Assembly: GCF_900172355.1 (NCBI RefSeq)
Contig: NZ_FWFZ01000013.1
Coordinates: forward strand, 1 to 64,000
Direction of reading: 5' to 3'
DNA from: Roseisalinus antarcticus
Lineage (GTDB): Bacteria; Pseudomonadota; Alphaproteobacteria; Rhodobacterales; Rhodobacteraceae
Length of the DNA stretch: 64,000 nucleotides
The stretch's first letter is position 1, and every line of letters begins with the position of its first letter. A model generated the notes under the pieces. The model worked only from the letters and a program-made list of their open reading frames with translations, did not search any database and was not told the DNA's origin. A program made the position numbers and the translations under genes. This document shows, piece after piece, positions 8,182 through 16,904 of the stretch.

Positions 8182-10800
8182 TCAATGGACGACGGCATCG
8201 TCCGGGCGCGGCCTGTGGGAATTGGCCACGCGGTCGCCCACGATCAGCCCGTCGGCCCCGGCGCTCACCGGAACCAGATCCCCCTCGCGGATGTCGCCCG
8301 CAAGCAGCATCTCGGCCAGCGGATCCTGCAGGGCACGCTGGACCACACGCTTCAGCGGCCGTGCGCCGAACACCGGGTCATAGCCCTCGTCGGCGAGCCA
8401 TTTGCGCGCCCCGTCGTCCAGCTCCAGCACGATATTCCGCCCCGCCAGCCGCTTTTGGAGCAAGCCAAGCTGGATATCGACGATCCCGGTCATGTCGGCC
8501 CGGCTCAGCCGGTCGAAGATGACGGTCTCGTCCAGCCGGTTCAGGAACTCCGGCCGGAAATGTGCCCGCACCGCATCCATCACGTCGCGCTTGGCCTGTG
8601 CGCCGTCCGCCCCCTCGGGCAATTGGCTCAGAGCCTGGCTGCCGAGGTTCGACGTCAGCACGATCAGCGTCTGCTTGAAGTCGACCTTGCGGCCCTGGCC
8701 ATCGGTCAGCACCCCATCGTCAAGCACCTGCAACAGCACGTTGAACACGTCCGGATGGGCCTTTTCGACCTCGTCGAACAGGATCACCTGGTAGGGTCTG
8801 CGCCGGATTGCCTCGGTCAGGACCCCGCCCTCTTCGTATCCGACATAGCCCGGAGGCGCACCGATCAGACGCGCGACCGAGTGCTTTTCCATGAACTCCG
8901 ACATGTCGACCCGCGTCATCGCGTTGTCGTCGTCGAACAGGAAATCGGCCACGGCCTTGGTCAGCTCGGTCTTGCCGACGCCGGTCGGGCCGAGGAACAG
9001 GAACGACCCCAGCGGCCGCGTTTCCTCGTTCAGCCCGGCACGGGCGCGGCGCACGGCGTTGGCCACGGCCCGGACGGCCACGTTCTGGCCCATGACCCGC
9101 TTGTGCAGGCCCTCTTCCATGCGCAGCAGCTTGTCACGCTCGCCTTCCAGCATCTTGGTCGTGGGGATGCCGGTCCAGCGTTCGACCACCTGGGCGATCT
9201 GTTCGGGGCGCACGGCCTCTTCGACCATCACGCCTTCGTCTTCGGCGGCCTCGGCCTCGCCCAGCTCCTTCTCAAGCTGCGGGATGATGCCGTAGGACAG
9301 CTCGCCCGCGCGGGCGAGGTTGCCCTCGCGCTTGGCAATGTCGAGATCGGCGCGGGCGCGGTCCAGCTGCTCCTTCAGCTGCCGGCCGGTATCGAGCTTG
9401 TCGCGCTCCGACTGCCACTTGGCGGTCAGCTCGGCCGACCGCTCCTGCAACTCGGCAAGCTCCTTCTCGATCCGGTCAAGCCGGTCCTTGGAGGCCTGGT
9501 CGTCCTCCTTGCGCAGGGCTTCGACCTCGATCTGCTTCTGCAGGATGTCACGGTCCAGCGCGTCCAGCTCTTCGGGCTTGCTGTCCACTTCCATGCGCAA
9601 ACGGCTTGCGGCCTCGTCCATCAGGTCGATCGCCTTGTCGGGCAGGAACCGGTCGGTGATGTAGCGGTGGCTGAGCGTCGCCGCGGCAACAAGGGCGGAA
9701 TCGCTGATCCGCACGCCGTGGTGCAGCTCGTACTTTTCCTTGATCCCCCGCAGGATGGAGATCGTGTCCTCCACCGTCGGCTCTTCGACCATCAGCGGCT
9801 GGAACCGGCGGGCGAGGGCCGCATCCTTCTCGACATACTTGCGGTATTCATCGAGCGTCGTGGCGCCGACACAATGCAATTCACCGCGCGCGAGCGCAGG
9901 CTTGATGAGGTTGGCGGCATCCATGGCGCCATCGGCCTTGCCCGCGCCGACAAGGGTGTGCATCTCGTCGATGAACAGGATCACTTCGCCCGCGGCGGCC
10001 TCGATCTCCTTCAGGATGGATTTCAGCCGCTCCTCGAACTCGCCACGGTATTTCGCGCCGGCGATCAGCGCCCCCATGTCGAGGGCCAGCAGCCGCTTGT
10101 TGCGCAGGCTTTCGGGCACGTCGCCATCGACGATCCGCAGGGCAAGCCCCTCGGCGATGGCGGTCTTGCCGACGCCGGGCTCGCCGATCAGCACGGGATT
10201 GTTCTTGGTCCGGCGGGACAGCACCTGCATGGCGCGCCGGATTTCCTCGTCCCGGCCGATGATCGGGTCGATCTTGCCTTCGCGGGCACGCTCGGTCAGG
10301 TCGATGGAATATTTCCTGAGCGCGTCATACCCTTCTTCGGCCGAAGCGGAATCCGCCGTCCGGCCCTTGCGGATGTCGTTGATCGCGGTGTTCAGGCTCA
10401 TCGGCGAGACGGCGCCCGCCTCGAGCGCGTCCTTGGCGCGGGACTTGATCATCGCCAGCGCCATCAGGATCCGTTCGACCGGCACGAAGCTGTCGCCCGC
10501 CTTCTTCGCGAGCTTCTCGGCCTCGTCGAGCACACGTCCCGTCGCCGAGTCGAGATAGCTTTGCGCCCCGTCGCCGGACACTTTCGGCAATTTGGCCATG
10601 GCCAGGTCGAGCTGTTCGGTCACACGCTCCGGCGCACCGCCGGCCCGGGTGATAAGATTCGCCGCCAGCCCCTGCTCGTCATCAAGCAGGGCCTTCAGCA
10701 GATGTTCGGGGGCAAGCCGTTGGTGGCTTTCCCGCATCGCGATCGTCTGGGCGGCCTGAATGAAACCGCGCGACCGCTCCGTGAACTTCTCCAAGTTCAT
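8182..10800 (-). CDS. clpB: ATP-dependent disaggregase chaperone ClpB
   Basis: ClpB is the cytoplasmic Hsp100 hexamer that pulls proteins out of aggregates together with DnaK/DnaJ. The 872-residue product has the full layout: Clp N-domain repeats (about 1-145), a first AAA module with Walker A at 206-213 (GEPGVGKT), a long coiled-coil middle domain (about 400-520), and a second AAA module with GPTGVGKTE. The ATG at 10800 ([10 protein letters not shown]) has GAGGAG 8 bases upstream; a frame eight codons longer lacks support. A sigma-32-type promoter lies about 80-110 bases upstream (10881-10910), and a strong terminator follows. The C-terminal tail after the last helix is long and polar (residues about 850-872). 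Confidence 0.97.
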   Translation of the reverse strand: MNLEKFTERSRGFIQAAQTIAMRESHQRLAPEHLLKALLDDEQGLAANLITRAGGAPERVTEQLDLAMAKLPKVSGDGAQSYLDSATGRVLDEAEKLAKKAGDSFVPVERILMALAMIKSRAKDALEAGAVSPMSLNTAINDIRKGRTADSASAEEGYDALRKYSIDLTERAREGKIDPIIGRDEEIRRAMQVLSRRTKNNPVLIGEPGVGKTAIAEGLALRIVDGDVPESLRNKRLLALDMGALIAGAKYRGEFEERLKSILKEIEAAAGEVILFIDEMHTLVGAGKADGAMDAANLIKPALARGELHCVGATTLDEYRKYVEKDAALARRFQPLMVEEPTVEDTISILRGIKEKYELHHGVRISDSALVAAATLSHRYITDRFLPDKAIDLMDEAASRLRMEVDSKPEELDALDRDILQKQIEVEALRKEDDQASKDRLDRIEKELAELQERSAELTAKWQSERDKLDTGRQLKEQLDRARADLDIAKREGNLARAGELSYGIIPQLEKELGEAEAAEDEGVMVEEAVRPEQIAQVVERWTGIPTTKMLEGERDKLLRMEEGLHKRVMGQNVAVRAVANAVRRARAGLNEETRPLGSFLFLGPTGVGKTELTKAVADFLFDDDNAMTRVDMSEFMEKHSVARLIGAPPGYVGYEEGGVLTEAIRRRPYQVILFDEVEKAHPDVFNVLLQVLDDGVLTDGQGRKVDFKQTLIVLTSNLGSQALSQLPEGADGAQAKRDVMDAVRAHFRPEFLNRLDETVIFDRLSRADMTGIVDIQLGLLQKRLAGRNIVLELDDGARKWLADEGYDPVFGARPLKRVVQRALQDPLAEMLLAGDIREGDLVPVSAGADGLIVGDRVANSHRPRPDDAVVH

Positions 10801-10880
10801 GGCTCGTTCTCCTCTGATAAGCACCGGCTCCCCGGAAACGCCCGCCAGGCAGCGCGCCCCATGTCCGGCCTCTGATTGAT

Positions 10881-10910
10881 TAAATGGGAAGCAGGGCGGC
10901 GCATATCAAG
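10881..10910 (-). promoter_or_regulatory. Heat-shock (RpoH-type) promoter of clpB
   Basis: On the minus strand CTTGAT (10910-10905) and CCCATTTA (10888-10881) are 16 bases apart. This fits the alphaproteobacterial RpoH pattern of CTTGA and CCYAT boxes. It is placed 81-110 bases before the clpB start and matches the known heat-shock control of clpB. Confidence 0.7.
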
Positions 10911-11066
10911 CCACTTTTCGAACCATGCCCGCACATTTGGACCGGCGCGATCCCGGGGGGCGCGGCCCCGCCCACGGGCCCGCAGAAAGCGCCCCGCCCC
11001 GGGGCCTTGCCGCTTGACGCGGGGCGGATGCTCGGCCAGTTCGGAGCCAGAAACCGGAGACCTGCC

Positions 11067-11786
11067 ATGCAAGCCGATGACCGCCTGATCGTCGCCCTCG
11101 ACGTTCCCGACGCACTCGCCGGGCTGGAGCTGGCCAAGACCCTCGGCGACGCGGTCAGCTTCTACAAGATCGGGCTGGGGATGCTGACCGGCGGCGGGCT
11201 CGCGCTCGCCAACGAGCTGAAATCCGAACACGGCAAGCGCATCTTCCTAGACATGAAGCTCTTCGACATCGACGCGACGGTCGAGGCTGCCGTCCGCGGT
11301 CTGGCGCAATTCGATCTCGACTTTCTCACGGTGCACGGCGACCCCAACGTGGTCCGCGCCGCCCGCGAGGGCGCCATCGGCTCGGATATGAAGATCCTCG
11401 CGGTCACGATCCTGACCTCGCTCGACAGGGCAGACCTGGACGCGGCCTGCATCAAGGACGGCCCAATTTCCGATCTTGTGCCAGAGCGGGCGGGCCGGGC
11501 CTTCGACGCGGGGGCCGACGGCATCATCTGTTCGCCGAACGAGGCGGCCTCGATCCGCGCCCTGCCGGAGGCCGAGGGGCGGCTGATCGTGACACCGGGG
11601 GTCCGGCCCGCCGGGTCCGACAGCGGCGACCAGAAGCGCACCGCCACCCCCGCCGCGGCCATCGCGGCCGGGGCGGATCACGTGGTCGTGGGACGGCCGA
11701 TCTGGCAATCCCCCAGCCCCCGGGACGCGGCCCAGTCGATCCTCCACGAGATGTCCTCGCCACAGGCCCGGCAGCCCAACGCCTGA
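11067..11786 (+). CDS. pyrF: Orotidine-5'-phosphate decarboxylase
   Basis: PyrF decarboxylates OMP to UMP, the last step of pyrimidine synthesis. The 239-residue product is a full-length beta-barrel enzyme. The catalytic Asp/Lys array is seen at D62, K64 and D67 in LDMKLFDID; the usual KxHDI reads KLFDI here, with Phe replacing the common His. The phosphate loop near GVRPAGSDSGDQKR and the final GADHVVVGRPI are conserved. The ATG at 11067 has GGAG 8 bases upstream; the open frame extends further upstream but without family similarity. It diverges from clpB and is followed by a small gene of unknown function. Confidence 0.95.
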   Translation: MQADDRLIVALDVPDALAGLELAKTLGDAVSFYKIGLGMLTGGGLALANELKSEHGKRIFLDMKLFDIDATVEAAVRGLAQFDLDFLTVHGDPNVVRAAREGAIGSDMKILAVTILTSLDRADLDAACIKDGPISDLVPERAGRAFDAGADGIICSPNEAASIRALPEAEGRLIVTPGVRPAGSDSGDQKRTATPAAAIAAGADHVVVGRPIWQSPSPRDAAQSILHEMSSPQARQPNA

Positions 11787-11957
11787 GAACCGGCACGCGC
11801 CGGACGCCACCGGCGCCGAGGCCACCCGTCTGCGCGAGACCTGCGCATACCGTGCGGAAGCCATGAAACTTATTCAGGCTTTGCTGCGTTATTACTTTGA
11901 CAACGCGCAACGCAGGCCAGTCTGGTCCCCGCGCAGGAGCCTCGAAAGGAGCACGTC

Positions 11958-12167
11958 ATGGATAATGTAAGCTTCGGAGACATTCGCTACAACGCCGCGA
12001 GCGGCGCATACGAGGCCCGGGTGGACATCGCCCGCGGAGGCCGTCTGTTCCGCTACCCGGCCCGGATGAAAGGCCCCCTGGACCTGCCCCTCGACCAGGT
12101 CCGCGCGGGCTTGGCGCGGAATGCCTTCAACATGTCCGACAGCGGTGACCTGCGCTCGGTCATGTGA
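11958..12167 (+). CDS. Small conserved-looking protein of unknown function
   Basis: A 69-residue frame begins at an ATG with an AAAGGAG site seven bases upstream, among the better translation signals in the window. The product is mixed alpha/beta, with an RGGRLFRYPARMKGP stretch and no membrane segment or cysteine. I do not recognise the family. It follows pyrF by 171 bases, is probably transcribed on its own, and is followed by a structured region and a terminator. Confidence 0.72.
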   Translation: MDNVSFGDIRYNAASGAYEARVDIARGGRLFRYPARMKGPLDLPLDQVRAGLARNAFNMSDSGDLRSVM

Positions 12168-12176
12168 CCCTTCCCC

Positions 12177-12234
12177 TGTCAGGTTCGAAACCCGCTTTCG
12201 CGGTGTCTGTCCCCTTTTTCAACCTGACCCACTG
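12177..12234. other. Nested stem-loop element after the small gene
   Basis: GTCAGGTT near 12180 pairs perfectly with AACCTGAC near 12225, extended by GAA/TTC with one bulged base. The loop contains a second hairpin, CCGC-TTTC-GCGG. The element lies just after the stop codon at 12167 and immediately before the terminator at 12235-12269. Confidence 0.5.
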
Positions 12235-12269
12235 GCCCGGGCGTGCGTGCAGCATTCCCGGGCTTTTTT
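12235..12269 (+). terminator. Rho-independent terminator
   Basis: A 7-base GC stem (GCCCGGG / CCCGGGC) with a 15-base loop is followed by six T. It serves the plus-strand small gene; the NfeD-like gene converges on it from the right. Confidence 0.75.
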
Positions 12270-12296
12270 CTTGCCCGGTCGCCCCTGAGAAGGGCC

Positions 12297-12581
12297 CTAG
12301 TCGTTGATGTCGCTGTGCCAGATCTTGGCGCGTCGCGTGGGGCTGCCGAGGGTCATCCGCAGGCCGATGGCGGCCACGCCCGAGATCGCGGCGAAGGCGA
12401 CAAGCTTCCAGGGCAGGCTGCCGCCGAGGATCTCGGCCCAGATCAGGACGCCGGTGACGACGGCGCCCCCTGAAAAGCCGAGGAAGACATAGGCGGGCAA
12501 CAGCATCTCGAAGACGCCCAGCAACAGGCCGAAACAGATCCAGGCCCACCATTGGTTCCAGATGATGAAACTGCCGATCAT
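12297..12581 (-). CDS. NfeD-like membrane protein
   Basis: The 94-residue product has two or three hydrophobic helices (about residues 10-31, 34-51 and 58-74), a short C-terminal tail and no enzymatic motif. Small proteins of this kind (YbbK/NfeD group) typically partner stomatin/prohibitin-like SPFH proteins in membrane microdomains. It directly follows such a gene, with the 4-base ATGA overlap that indicates translational coupling. The soluble OB-fold domain of longer NfeD proteins is largely missing, so this is the short form. Confidence 0.82.
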   Translation of the reverse strand: MIGSFIIWNQWWAWICFGLLLGVFEMLLPAYVFLGFSGGAVVTGVLIWAEILGGSLPWKLVAFAAISGVAAIGLRMTLGSPTRRAKIWHSDIND

Positions 12582-13474
12582 GCGCCGCGTCCTCCCAGGA
12601 ACTTGAAGGCGTTTCCGAAGGCCTCCAATGCATGGGCGGGCAACACGATCGTCTGGTTGCCATCCCCCGAACCCAGTTTATGCAGCGCCTCGACCTGTTT
12701 CAACGCCACTTGATACTGGGCCGATTCCAGCCCGTGCTCGGTGATCGCGTCGGCGACGATTGCGGTGGCATAGGCTTCGGCGTCGGCCTCGATCCGGCGG
12801 GCCTTTGCCTCCTGCTCGGCGGCATAGAGCTGACCGTCGGCCTCCAGCTCGGTGGCGCGTTTCTTCCCCTCGGCCTCTGTCACCAGCGCCCGGCGGGCGC
12901 GCTCGGCATTCAACTGCTGAAGCATCGCCGCCCGCGTCGCCTCGTCGAGGTTCACGTCCAGGATCTCGGCCCGGGTCACCTCGATCCCCCAATCGTCGAC
13001 CTGGTTGGCCAGCTGCTCTTTCGTCGCGTTGATCAGCGAGGACCGGTTCGACTGCACCTGGTCGAGGTCCATGTTGCCGATCTCGGACCGGACGATCCCC
13101 GCCACCGTGGTCGAGATCGCGCCGTCCACGTCCCGGATACGGTAGACGGTCTTTTCCGGCTCGATGATCCGGTAGAAGACCGATGTATCAACCTGCACCA
13201 GCACGTTGTCGCTGGTGATCGCGTCCTGGGTCATCGTGGGCAATTGCCGCTCGAGGATCGAGATCCGGTGCGCCACGCGGTCCACCACCGGGACGATCAC
13301 GTTGATGCCCGGGCTGAGAACCGAGCGCAGCTTGCCGAACCGCTCGACCACGTATTTCTCCGATTGCGGCACGATGCGCACGGCCATCAGCACGGCGACG
13401 ATCAGGAAGAAGGCCAGGAACAGCGCCAGCCCGTTCAGCCCCACCAGGTTCGTGATGATGTCTTCGATATTCAT
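12578..13474 (-). CDS. SPFH/Band 7 (stomatin-like) membrane protein
   Basis: The 298-residue product has an N-terminal membrane segment (about residues 14-35), a Band 7 domain (about 36-200, with VPQSEKYVVERFGK and SVLSPGINVIVP) and an Ala/Glu-rich coiled-coil (about 185-260) that drives oligomerisation. It ends in a short Gly-rich tail. QmcA/stomatin proteins form membrane scaffolds and often regulate FtsH-type proteolysis or membrane fluidity; the specific role here is inferred only. It is coupled to the NfeD-like gene. Its ribosome-binding site is inside a perfect 11-base hairpin (13481-13509), which suggests translational control. Confidence 0.93.
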   Translation of the reverse strand: MNIEDIITNLVGLNGLALFLAFFLIVAVLMAVRIVPQSEKYVVERFGKLRSVLSPGINVIVPVVDRVAHRISILERQLPTMTQDAITSDNVLVQVDTSVFYRIIEPEKTVYRIRDVDGAISTTVAGIVRSEIGNMDLDQVQSNRSSLINATKEQLANQVDDWGIEVTRAEILDVNLDEATRAAMLQQLNAERARRALVTEAEGKKRATELEADGQLYAAEQEAKARRIEADAEAYATAIVADAITEHGLESAQYQVALKQVEALHKLGSGDGNQTIVLPAHALEAFGNAFKFLGGRGA

Positions 13475-13480
13475 GCCCGG

Positions 13481-13509
13481 CCCCTCTGCAACAGCACTTT
13501 GCAGAGGGG
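13481..13509 (-). promoter_or_regulatory. Hairpin burying the ribosome-binding site of the SPFH gene
   Basis: On the minus strand CCCCTCTGCAA pairs perfectly with TTGCAGAGGGG across a 7-base loop. The second arm contains the AGAGGGG ribosome-binding site, and the ATG follows 6 bases after the stem. No T-tract follows, so translational occlusion is more likely than termination of dadA transcripts. Confidence 0.6.
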
Positions 13510-13523
13510 CTATGGCGCCGGAA

Positions 13524-14771
13524 TCAGGCCATTTTCAGGACAGCACCTTGGCTTTTTGCCGTCGTCGGCGCCTCGTCGGCGGCGATGCGGGCGGCAATCG
13601 CCTCGGCGGTGGCGGCCGACAGGGTCCAGCCCAGGTGCCCGTGGCCGGTGTTGTAGTAGACGCCCGCCTTCCTGCCCGGCGCCACGCGGGGCATCATGTC
13701 GGGCATCATCGGCCGCAGGCCGGCCCAGGGGACGCAGGTTTCGGTCGACACGCCCGGGAAATGATCGGCCACCCAGCGCACCAGCGGCGCCACCCGGTCG
13801 AAACGGATGTCGCGGTTGATGCCGTTGAACTCGGCGGTGCCGGCGACCCGCAGGCGGCCGTCCCCCAGCCGCGAGGTCACGATCTTGGCCCTGTCGTCCA
13901 GCAGCGAGACGGTCGGCGCGGCCTTCTGGCTTTCGGCGTCCTTCATGTCGACGGTGATCGAGTAGCCCTTGACCGGATAGACATTGACCCGGTCGCCCAG
14001 CTTGGCCGCGATGTCGCGCGAATGGAAGCCGGCACAGACGACGACCCCGTCATAGAGCACGTAATCCCCGGCGATCACCCGCACGCCGTCGGCATCGGGG
14101 CGGATGTCGCGGACGATGGTGTCATAGCGGAAATTCACCCCCTGGCCCTTGAGCCATTGCGCGAGCCCGACCGAGAACTTGTGGATGTCGCCCGTGGAAT
14201 CGCTGTCGGTCCAGAAGCCGCCGCAGATGTCGCCCTGCAGTGTCGGCTCGATCTGCCGGACCTCTTCGGGCGACAATTCGCGCCGGTCCAGCCCTCCGGC
14301 GGCCAGCATCTCGTTGACCTTGCGGGCATGCGCCAGATCGCCGGGCTTTTCATAGAAGTGCAGGATGCCGGCGGGCGAGAAGTCGAAATCGAGCCCGGCG
14401 CGGTCGGCCATCTCCTTCATGCCTTCGCGGGCGGCGATGGCCATGCGGGTGGTGGCGATGGTGTTCGACCTGTAGCGCGGAATGGACCCCAGAAACTCCA
14501 GCATCCACGAGATCTTGTGCCACGACGGCGAGGGGTTCACCGACAGCGGGGCGTCGGGCTTCAGCATCCACTTGAGCCCCTTCATCACCGTTGACCATTG
14601 CGTCCAGGTCTCGGCATTGGAGGCGGACATCTGCCCGCCGTTGGCGAAAGACGTCTCCATCGCCGCATATCGGTTGCGGTCATAGACGGTCACGTCGAAG
14701 CCCCGTTTGGCAAGGCTGTAGGCTGTGGTCACACCGGTGACACCGGCCCCGAGAACGGCGTAATGAGTCAC
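13524..14771 (-). CDS. dadA: D-amino acid dehydrogenase (DadA-type FAD oxidoreductase)
   Basis: The 415-residue product is a DAO-family FAD enzyme with the dinucleotide-binding GAGVTG at residues 8-13. It has DadA-like features throughout: [33 protein letters not shown] and the terminal [12 protein letters not shown]. DadA oxidises D-amino acids such as D-alanine at the membrane and passes electrons to the respiratory chain; glycine or sarcosine may also be substrates. I chose the GTG at 14771 because AAGGAG lies 7 bases upstream; the long frame further upstream is the riboswitch leader. A tandem glycine riboswitch at 14812-14990 precedes it, which argues that glycine levels control the gene and that its real substrate may be glycine-related. 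Confidence 0.92.
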   Translation of the reverse strand: MTHYAVLGAGVTGVTTAYSLAKRGFDVTVYDRNRYAAMETSFANGGQMSASNAETWTQWSTVMKGLKWMLKPDAPLSVNPSPSWHKISWMLEFLGSIPRYRSNTIATTRMAIAAREGMKEMADRAGLDFDFSPAGILHFYEKPGDLAHARKVNEMLAAGGLDRRELSPEEVRQIEPTLQGDICGGFWTDSDSTGDIHKFSVGLAQWLKGQGVNFRYDTIVRDIRPDADGVRVIAGDYVLYDGVVVCAGFHSRDIAAKLGDRVNVYPVKGYSITVDMKDAESQKAAPTVSLLDDRAKIVTSRLGDGRLRVAGTAEFNGINRDIRFDRVAPLVRWVADHFPGVSTETCVPWAGLRPMMPDMMPRVAPGRKAGVYYNTGHGHLGWTLSAATAEAIAARIAADEAPTTAKSQGAVLKMA

Positions 14772-14811
14772 GTCAAAGCTCCTTGGCGCGTCGCGCCTGC
14801 GCCCCCACCGT

Positions 14812-14990
14812 TCTGAGCCTGAGAGATTCGCCGGCGGGGCCATCCGGCCCGTTGCGGCTTGCTCCTTCGGCGGGGCGCTTGCGGCGCCCGCTCTTCGGTG
14901 TGTTGCGGCTCGTCCGGTCCCTGGTGCCTGAGAGTTTACCGGGGCGGTTGCTCCTTCGGCGGCGGGAAACCCGCACTCTCCCGGCGCGAT
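14812..14990 (-). promoter_or_regulatory. Tandem glycine riboswitch upstream of dadA
   Basis: On the minus strand two glycine aptamers follow each other. The first (about 14987-14926) has GGGAGAG, then CCGAAGGAGCAA, then ACTCTCAGGC. The second (about 14912-14816) has the same CCGAAGGAGCAA core and ends ATCTCTCAGGC. These are the hallmark conserved elements of the glycine riboswitch, and the double arrangement is its usual tandem form. The expression platform must lie in the 40 bases between 14812 and the GTG start, where a GC-rich inverted repeat (GGCGCG / CGCGCC) directly precedes the ribosome-binding site. Confidence 0.93.
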
Positions 14991-15000
14991 CCTTTCACTG

Positions 15001-15050
15001 GATAAATATTTATCACCAAAGAAAGATTCCCTCAATTCAACCTTTGACAT
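15001..15050 (-). promoter_or_regulatory. Putative promoter of the riboswitch-dadA transcript, with palindrome
   Basis: This AT-rich block lies just upstream of the first aptamer. On the minus strand a TTGAGG-like -35 element is 17 bases from TAAATA, which overlaps a perfect 14-base palindrome, GATAAATATTTATC (15001-15014). The palindrome may be an operator or part of the -10 region. Confidence 0.45.
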
Positions 15051-15115
15051 ATTTCCCATGCGCCGCGCTGATCCCAGCCGTCCGCCGACTGCGCATTCCT
15101 TGCGCAATCGCACAG

Positions 15116-16300
15116 CTAACGCCGCCAACCCTCGCAAAACCGCACATCGGCACAGCCGCCCAGCCGCGCGACCCTTGCCAATTCCGCGCAGAGCCGGATC
15201 TCGCGCCCCTTGCCAAGCGCCGCGCCCGCTTCGGGCCAGAACGCGGTGACGACCAGGCCGCCGCCAGTGCGCTTCATGTCGATTCGTCCGATCAGCCGGT
15301 CGCCCTCCAGCACCGGAAAGACGTAATAGCCGAACCGGCGCCGGGGCGCGGGCACGAAGATCTCGATCCGGTAGTGAAAGCCGAAGAGCCGCAGCGCCCG
15401 CGCCCGGTCACGCAGGGCGGGGTCGAAGGGCGACAAGACGCGCACCCGGTTGCCCGGCATGGGCGGGGTCAGCTCGGTCAGCTCCGGCCGCGCCAGGCTG
15501 CGCCGCCACTTGCCGTCGGCCATCTCGACGTCGATCTCCTTGACGATGCCCGCCTCCAGCGCCCGCGCCGCCCAGGCTCGCGCCTCCTCCACGGTGAGGA
15601 TGTCGAAGAACGCCCGCAGCTCGCCCGGGGTGGCAAAGCCCAGCCGGTCCAGCGCCGCGCCCATCGCCCAGTCCACGGTGTCCTCGGGGCTCGGCCGCGC
15701 GTTCAGGTATTCGGGCGGGACCACGTTCTCGGTCAGGTCATAGACCTTACGAAAGCCCTCGCGCCGGGTGATCGACAACTCTCCCGAGCGCCAGAGGTAT
15801 TCCAGCGCGGTCTTGGACGGATGCCAGTCCCACCAGCCGGTGCTGCCCTTCGCCTCGCCCTCGCCCACGTCGCGCGAGGTGACGGGCCCGTGCGCCGCGA
15901 TCCGCTCCAGCACCTGCGCGAACTTCTCGCGGTAGCCCTCGCGCTGCCAGGTGTCCCAGCGCCGGTCCATATGCGCCTGATCTCGCGCGAATTTCAGCCG
16001 CCAGTGCGGAAAGAACGCCATCGGCAGCACCGCGGCGTCATGGGTCCAGTGCTCGAACACGAGCCTGTCGGCCATCAGCGGCGCAAGGTTGGCCGGCCGG
16101 TATTGCTGCCGCCGGGACCAAAGGATCATGTCATGCGCCCGCGCCAGGGTGTTGACGCTGTCGACCTGCGCGAACCCCAGGTCATGGATCACGCCAGCCA
16201 GATTCGCGCCCTTGCCGGGGCCCGAAGGTGGCGCCATCAGCCCGTGCCGATCCAGAAAGATCGCCCGTGCCGCCGCGTTGGAAAGCGATGCCCGCGTCAT
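15116..16300 (-). CDS. YcaQ-family winged-helix DNA glycosylase-like protein
   Basis: The 394-residue product matches the winged helix-turn-helix HTH_42/YcaQ family. It shows [19 protein letters not shown] near residue 45 and a long central region with [17 protein letters not shown]. Characterised members (YcaQ, AlkX) unhook interstrand DNA crosslinks, using a QxQ-type catalytic motif; the residues here around QVD fit that site. The start was set at the ATG at 16300 because the longer frame runs antisense through smpB. The gene diverges from smpB with only 63 bases between them, so their promoters must overlap. Confidence 0.85.
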   Translation of the reverse strand: MTRASLSNAAARAIFLDRHGLMAPPSGPGKGANLAGVIHDLGFAQVDSVNTLARAHDMILWSRRQQYRPANLAPLMADRLVFEHWTHDAAVLPMAFFPHWRLKFARDQAHMDRRWDTWQREGYREKFAQVLERIAAHGPVTSRDVGEGEAKGSTGWWDWHPSKTALEYLWRSGELSITRREGFRKVYDLTENVVPPEYLNARPSPEDTVDWAMGAALDRLGFATPGELRAFFDILTVEEARAWAARALEAGIVKEIDVEMADGKWRRSLARPELTELTPPMPGNRVRVLSPFDPALRDRARALRLFGFHYRIEIFVPAPRRRFGYYVFPVLEGDRLIGRIDMKRTGGGLVVTAFWPEAGAALGKGREIRLCAELARVARLGGCADVRFCEGWRR

Positions 16301-16363
16301 GCGCCCGACCTTACAGCCCGCAGCCCCCTTCACAACCGCGCCCGCGCCCCGTATCTGACGTGG

Positions 16364-16834
16364 ATGGCCAAGAAGGACGAAAACAAGAACTACAAGGTGA
16401 TCGCCGAGAACCGGCGTGCCCGCTACGATTATGCCATCCAGGACGATATCGAGGTCGGCATCATCCTCACCGGGTCCGAGGTGAAATCCCTGCGCACCGG
16501 CCAGTCCAACATCGCCGACAGCTATGCCGAGGTCGACGGCTCCGAGCTTTGGCTGACCAACGGCTATATCGCGCCCTACAACCGCGCGATGTTCCAGCAC
16601 GAAGAGCGCCGGCGCCGCAAGCTGCTGGCCTCGCGCCGCGAGATTGCCCGGCTTTGGAACGCCACCCGCCGCGAGGGCATGACCCTCGTGCCGCTGGTGA
16701 TGTATTTCAACCACCGGGGCATCGTGAAGCTGAAGATCGCGACCGCCAAGGGCAAGAAGACCCAGGACAAGCGCGCCACCGAGGCCAAGCGAGACTGGAA
16801 TCGCCAGAAACAGCGCCTGCTGAAAGAGCACTAG
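16364..16834 (+). CDS. smpB: SsrA-binding protein SmpB
   Basis: SmpB binds tmRNA and brings it to stalled ribosomes for trans-translation. The 156-residue product has the conserved oligonucleotide-binding barrel: [22 protein letters not shown] at the start, [19 protein letters not shown], then the basic tail ([15 protein letters not shown]) that enters the ribosome decoding centre. The ATG at 16364 gives the normal family length. No clear ribosome-binding site precedes it, which is common for leaderless or near-leaderless transcripts with a start close to the promoter. The ssrA gene itself is not in the window. Confidence 0.96.
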   Translation: MAKKDENKNYKVIAENRRARYDYAIQDDIEVGIILTGSEVKSLRTGQSNIADSYAEVDGSELWLTNGYIAPYNRAMFQHEERRRRKLLASRREIARLWNATRREGMTLVPLVMYFNHRGIVKLKIATAKGKKTQDKRATEAKRDWNRQKQRLLKEH

Positions 16835-16904
16835 CGCCCTTCGCTTGCCACGCACCTGCGGGCAGGCTAGGCAGCAGGCGTTGCATCACAGGGAGGGCGC
16901 CCCC

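Noticed and set aside
8173-10875. A 900-codon plus-strand frame opposite clpB
   Set aside because: ClpB is complete on the minus strand with start signal, promoter and terminator. The antisense frame is a composition effect of third-position G/C.
12178-12195. GGTTCGAAACC-like phrase resembling a tRNA T-arm
   Set aside because: No acceptor, D or anticodon arms can be built around it; it belongs to a larger nested hairpin.
15001-15014. GATAAATATTTATC as an FNR/CRP-type site
   Set aside because: It lacks the TTGAT-N4-ATCAA or TGTGA pattern. I keep it only as an unassigned palindrome at the dadA promoter.
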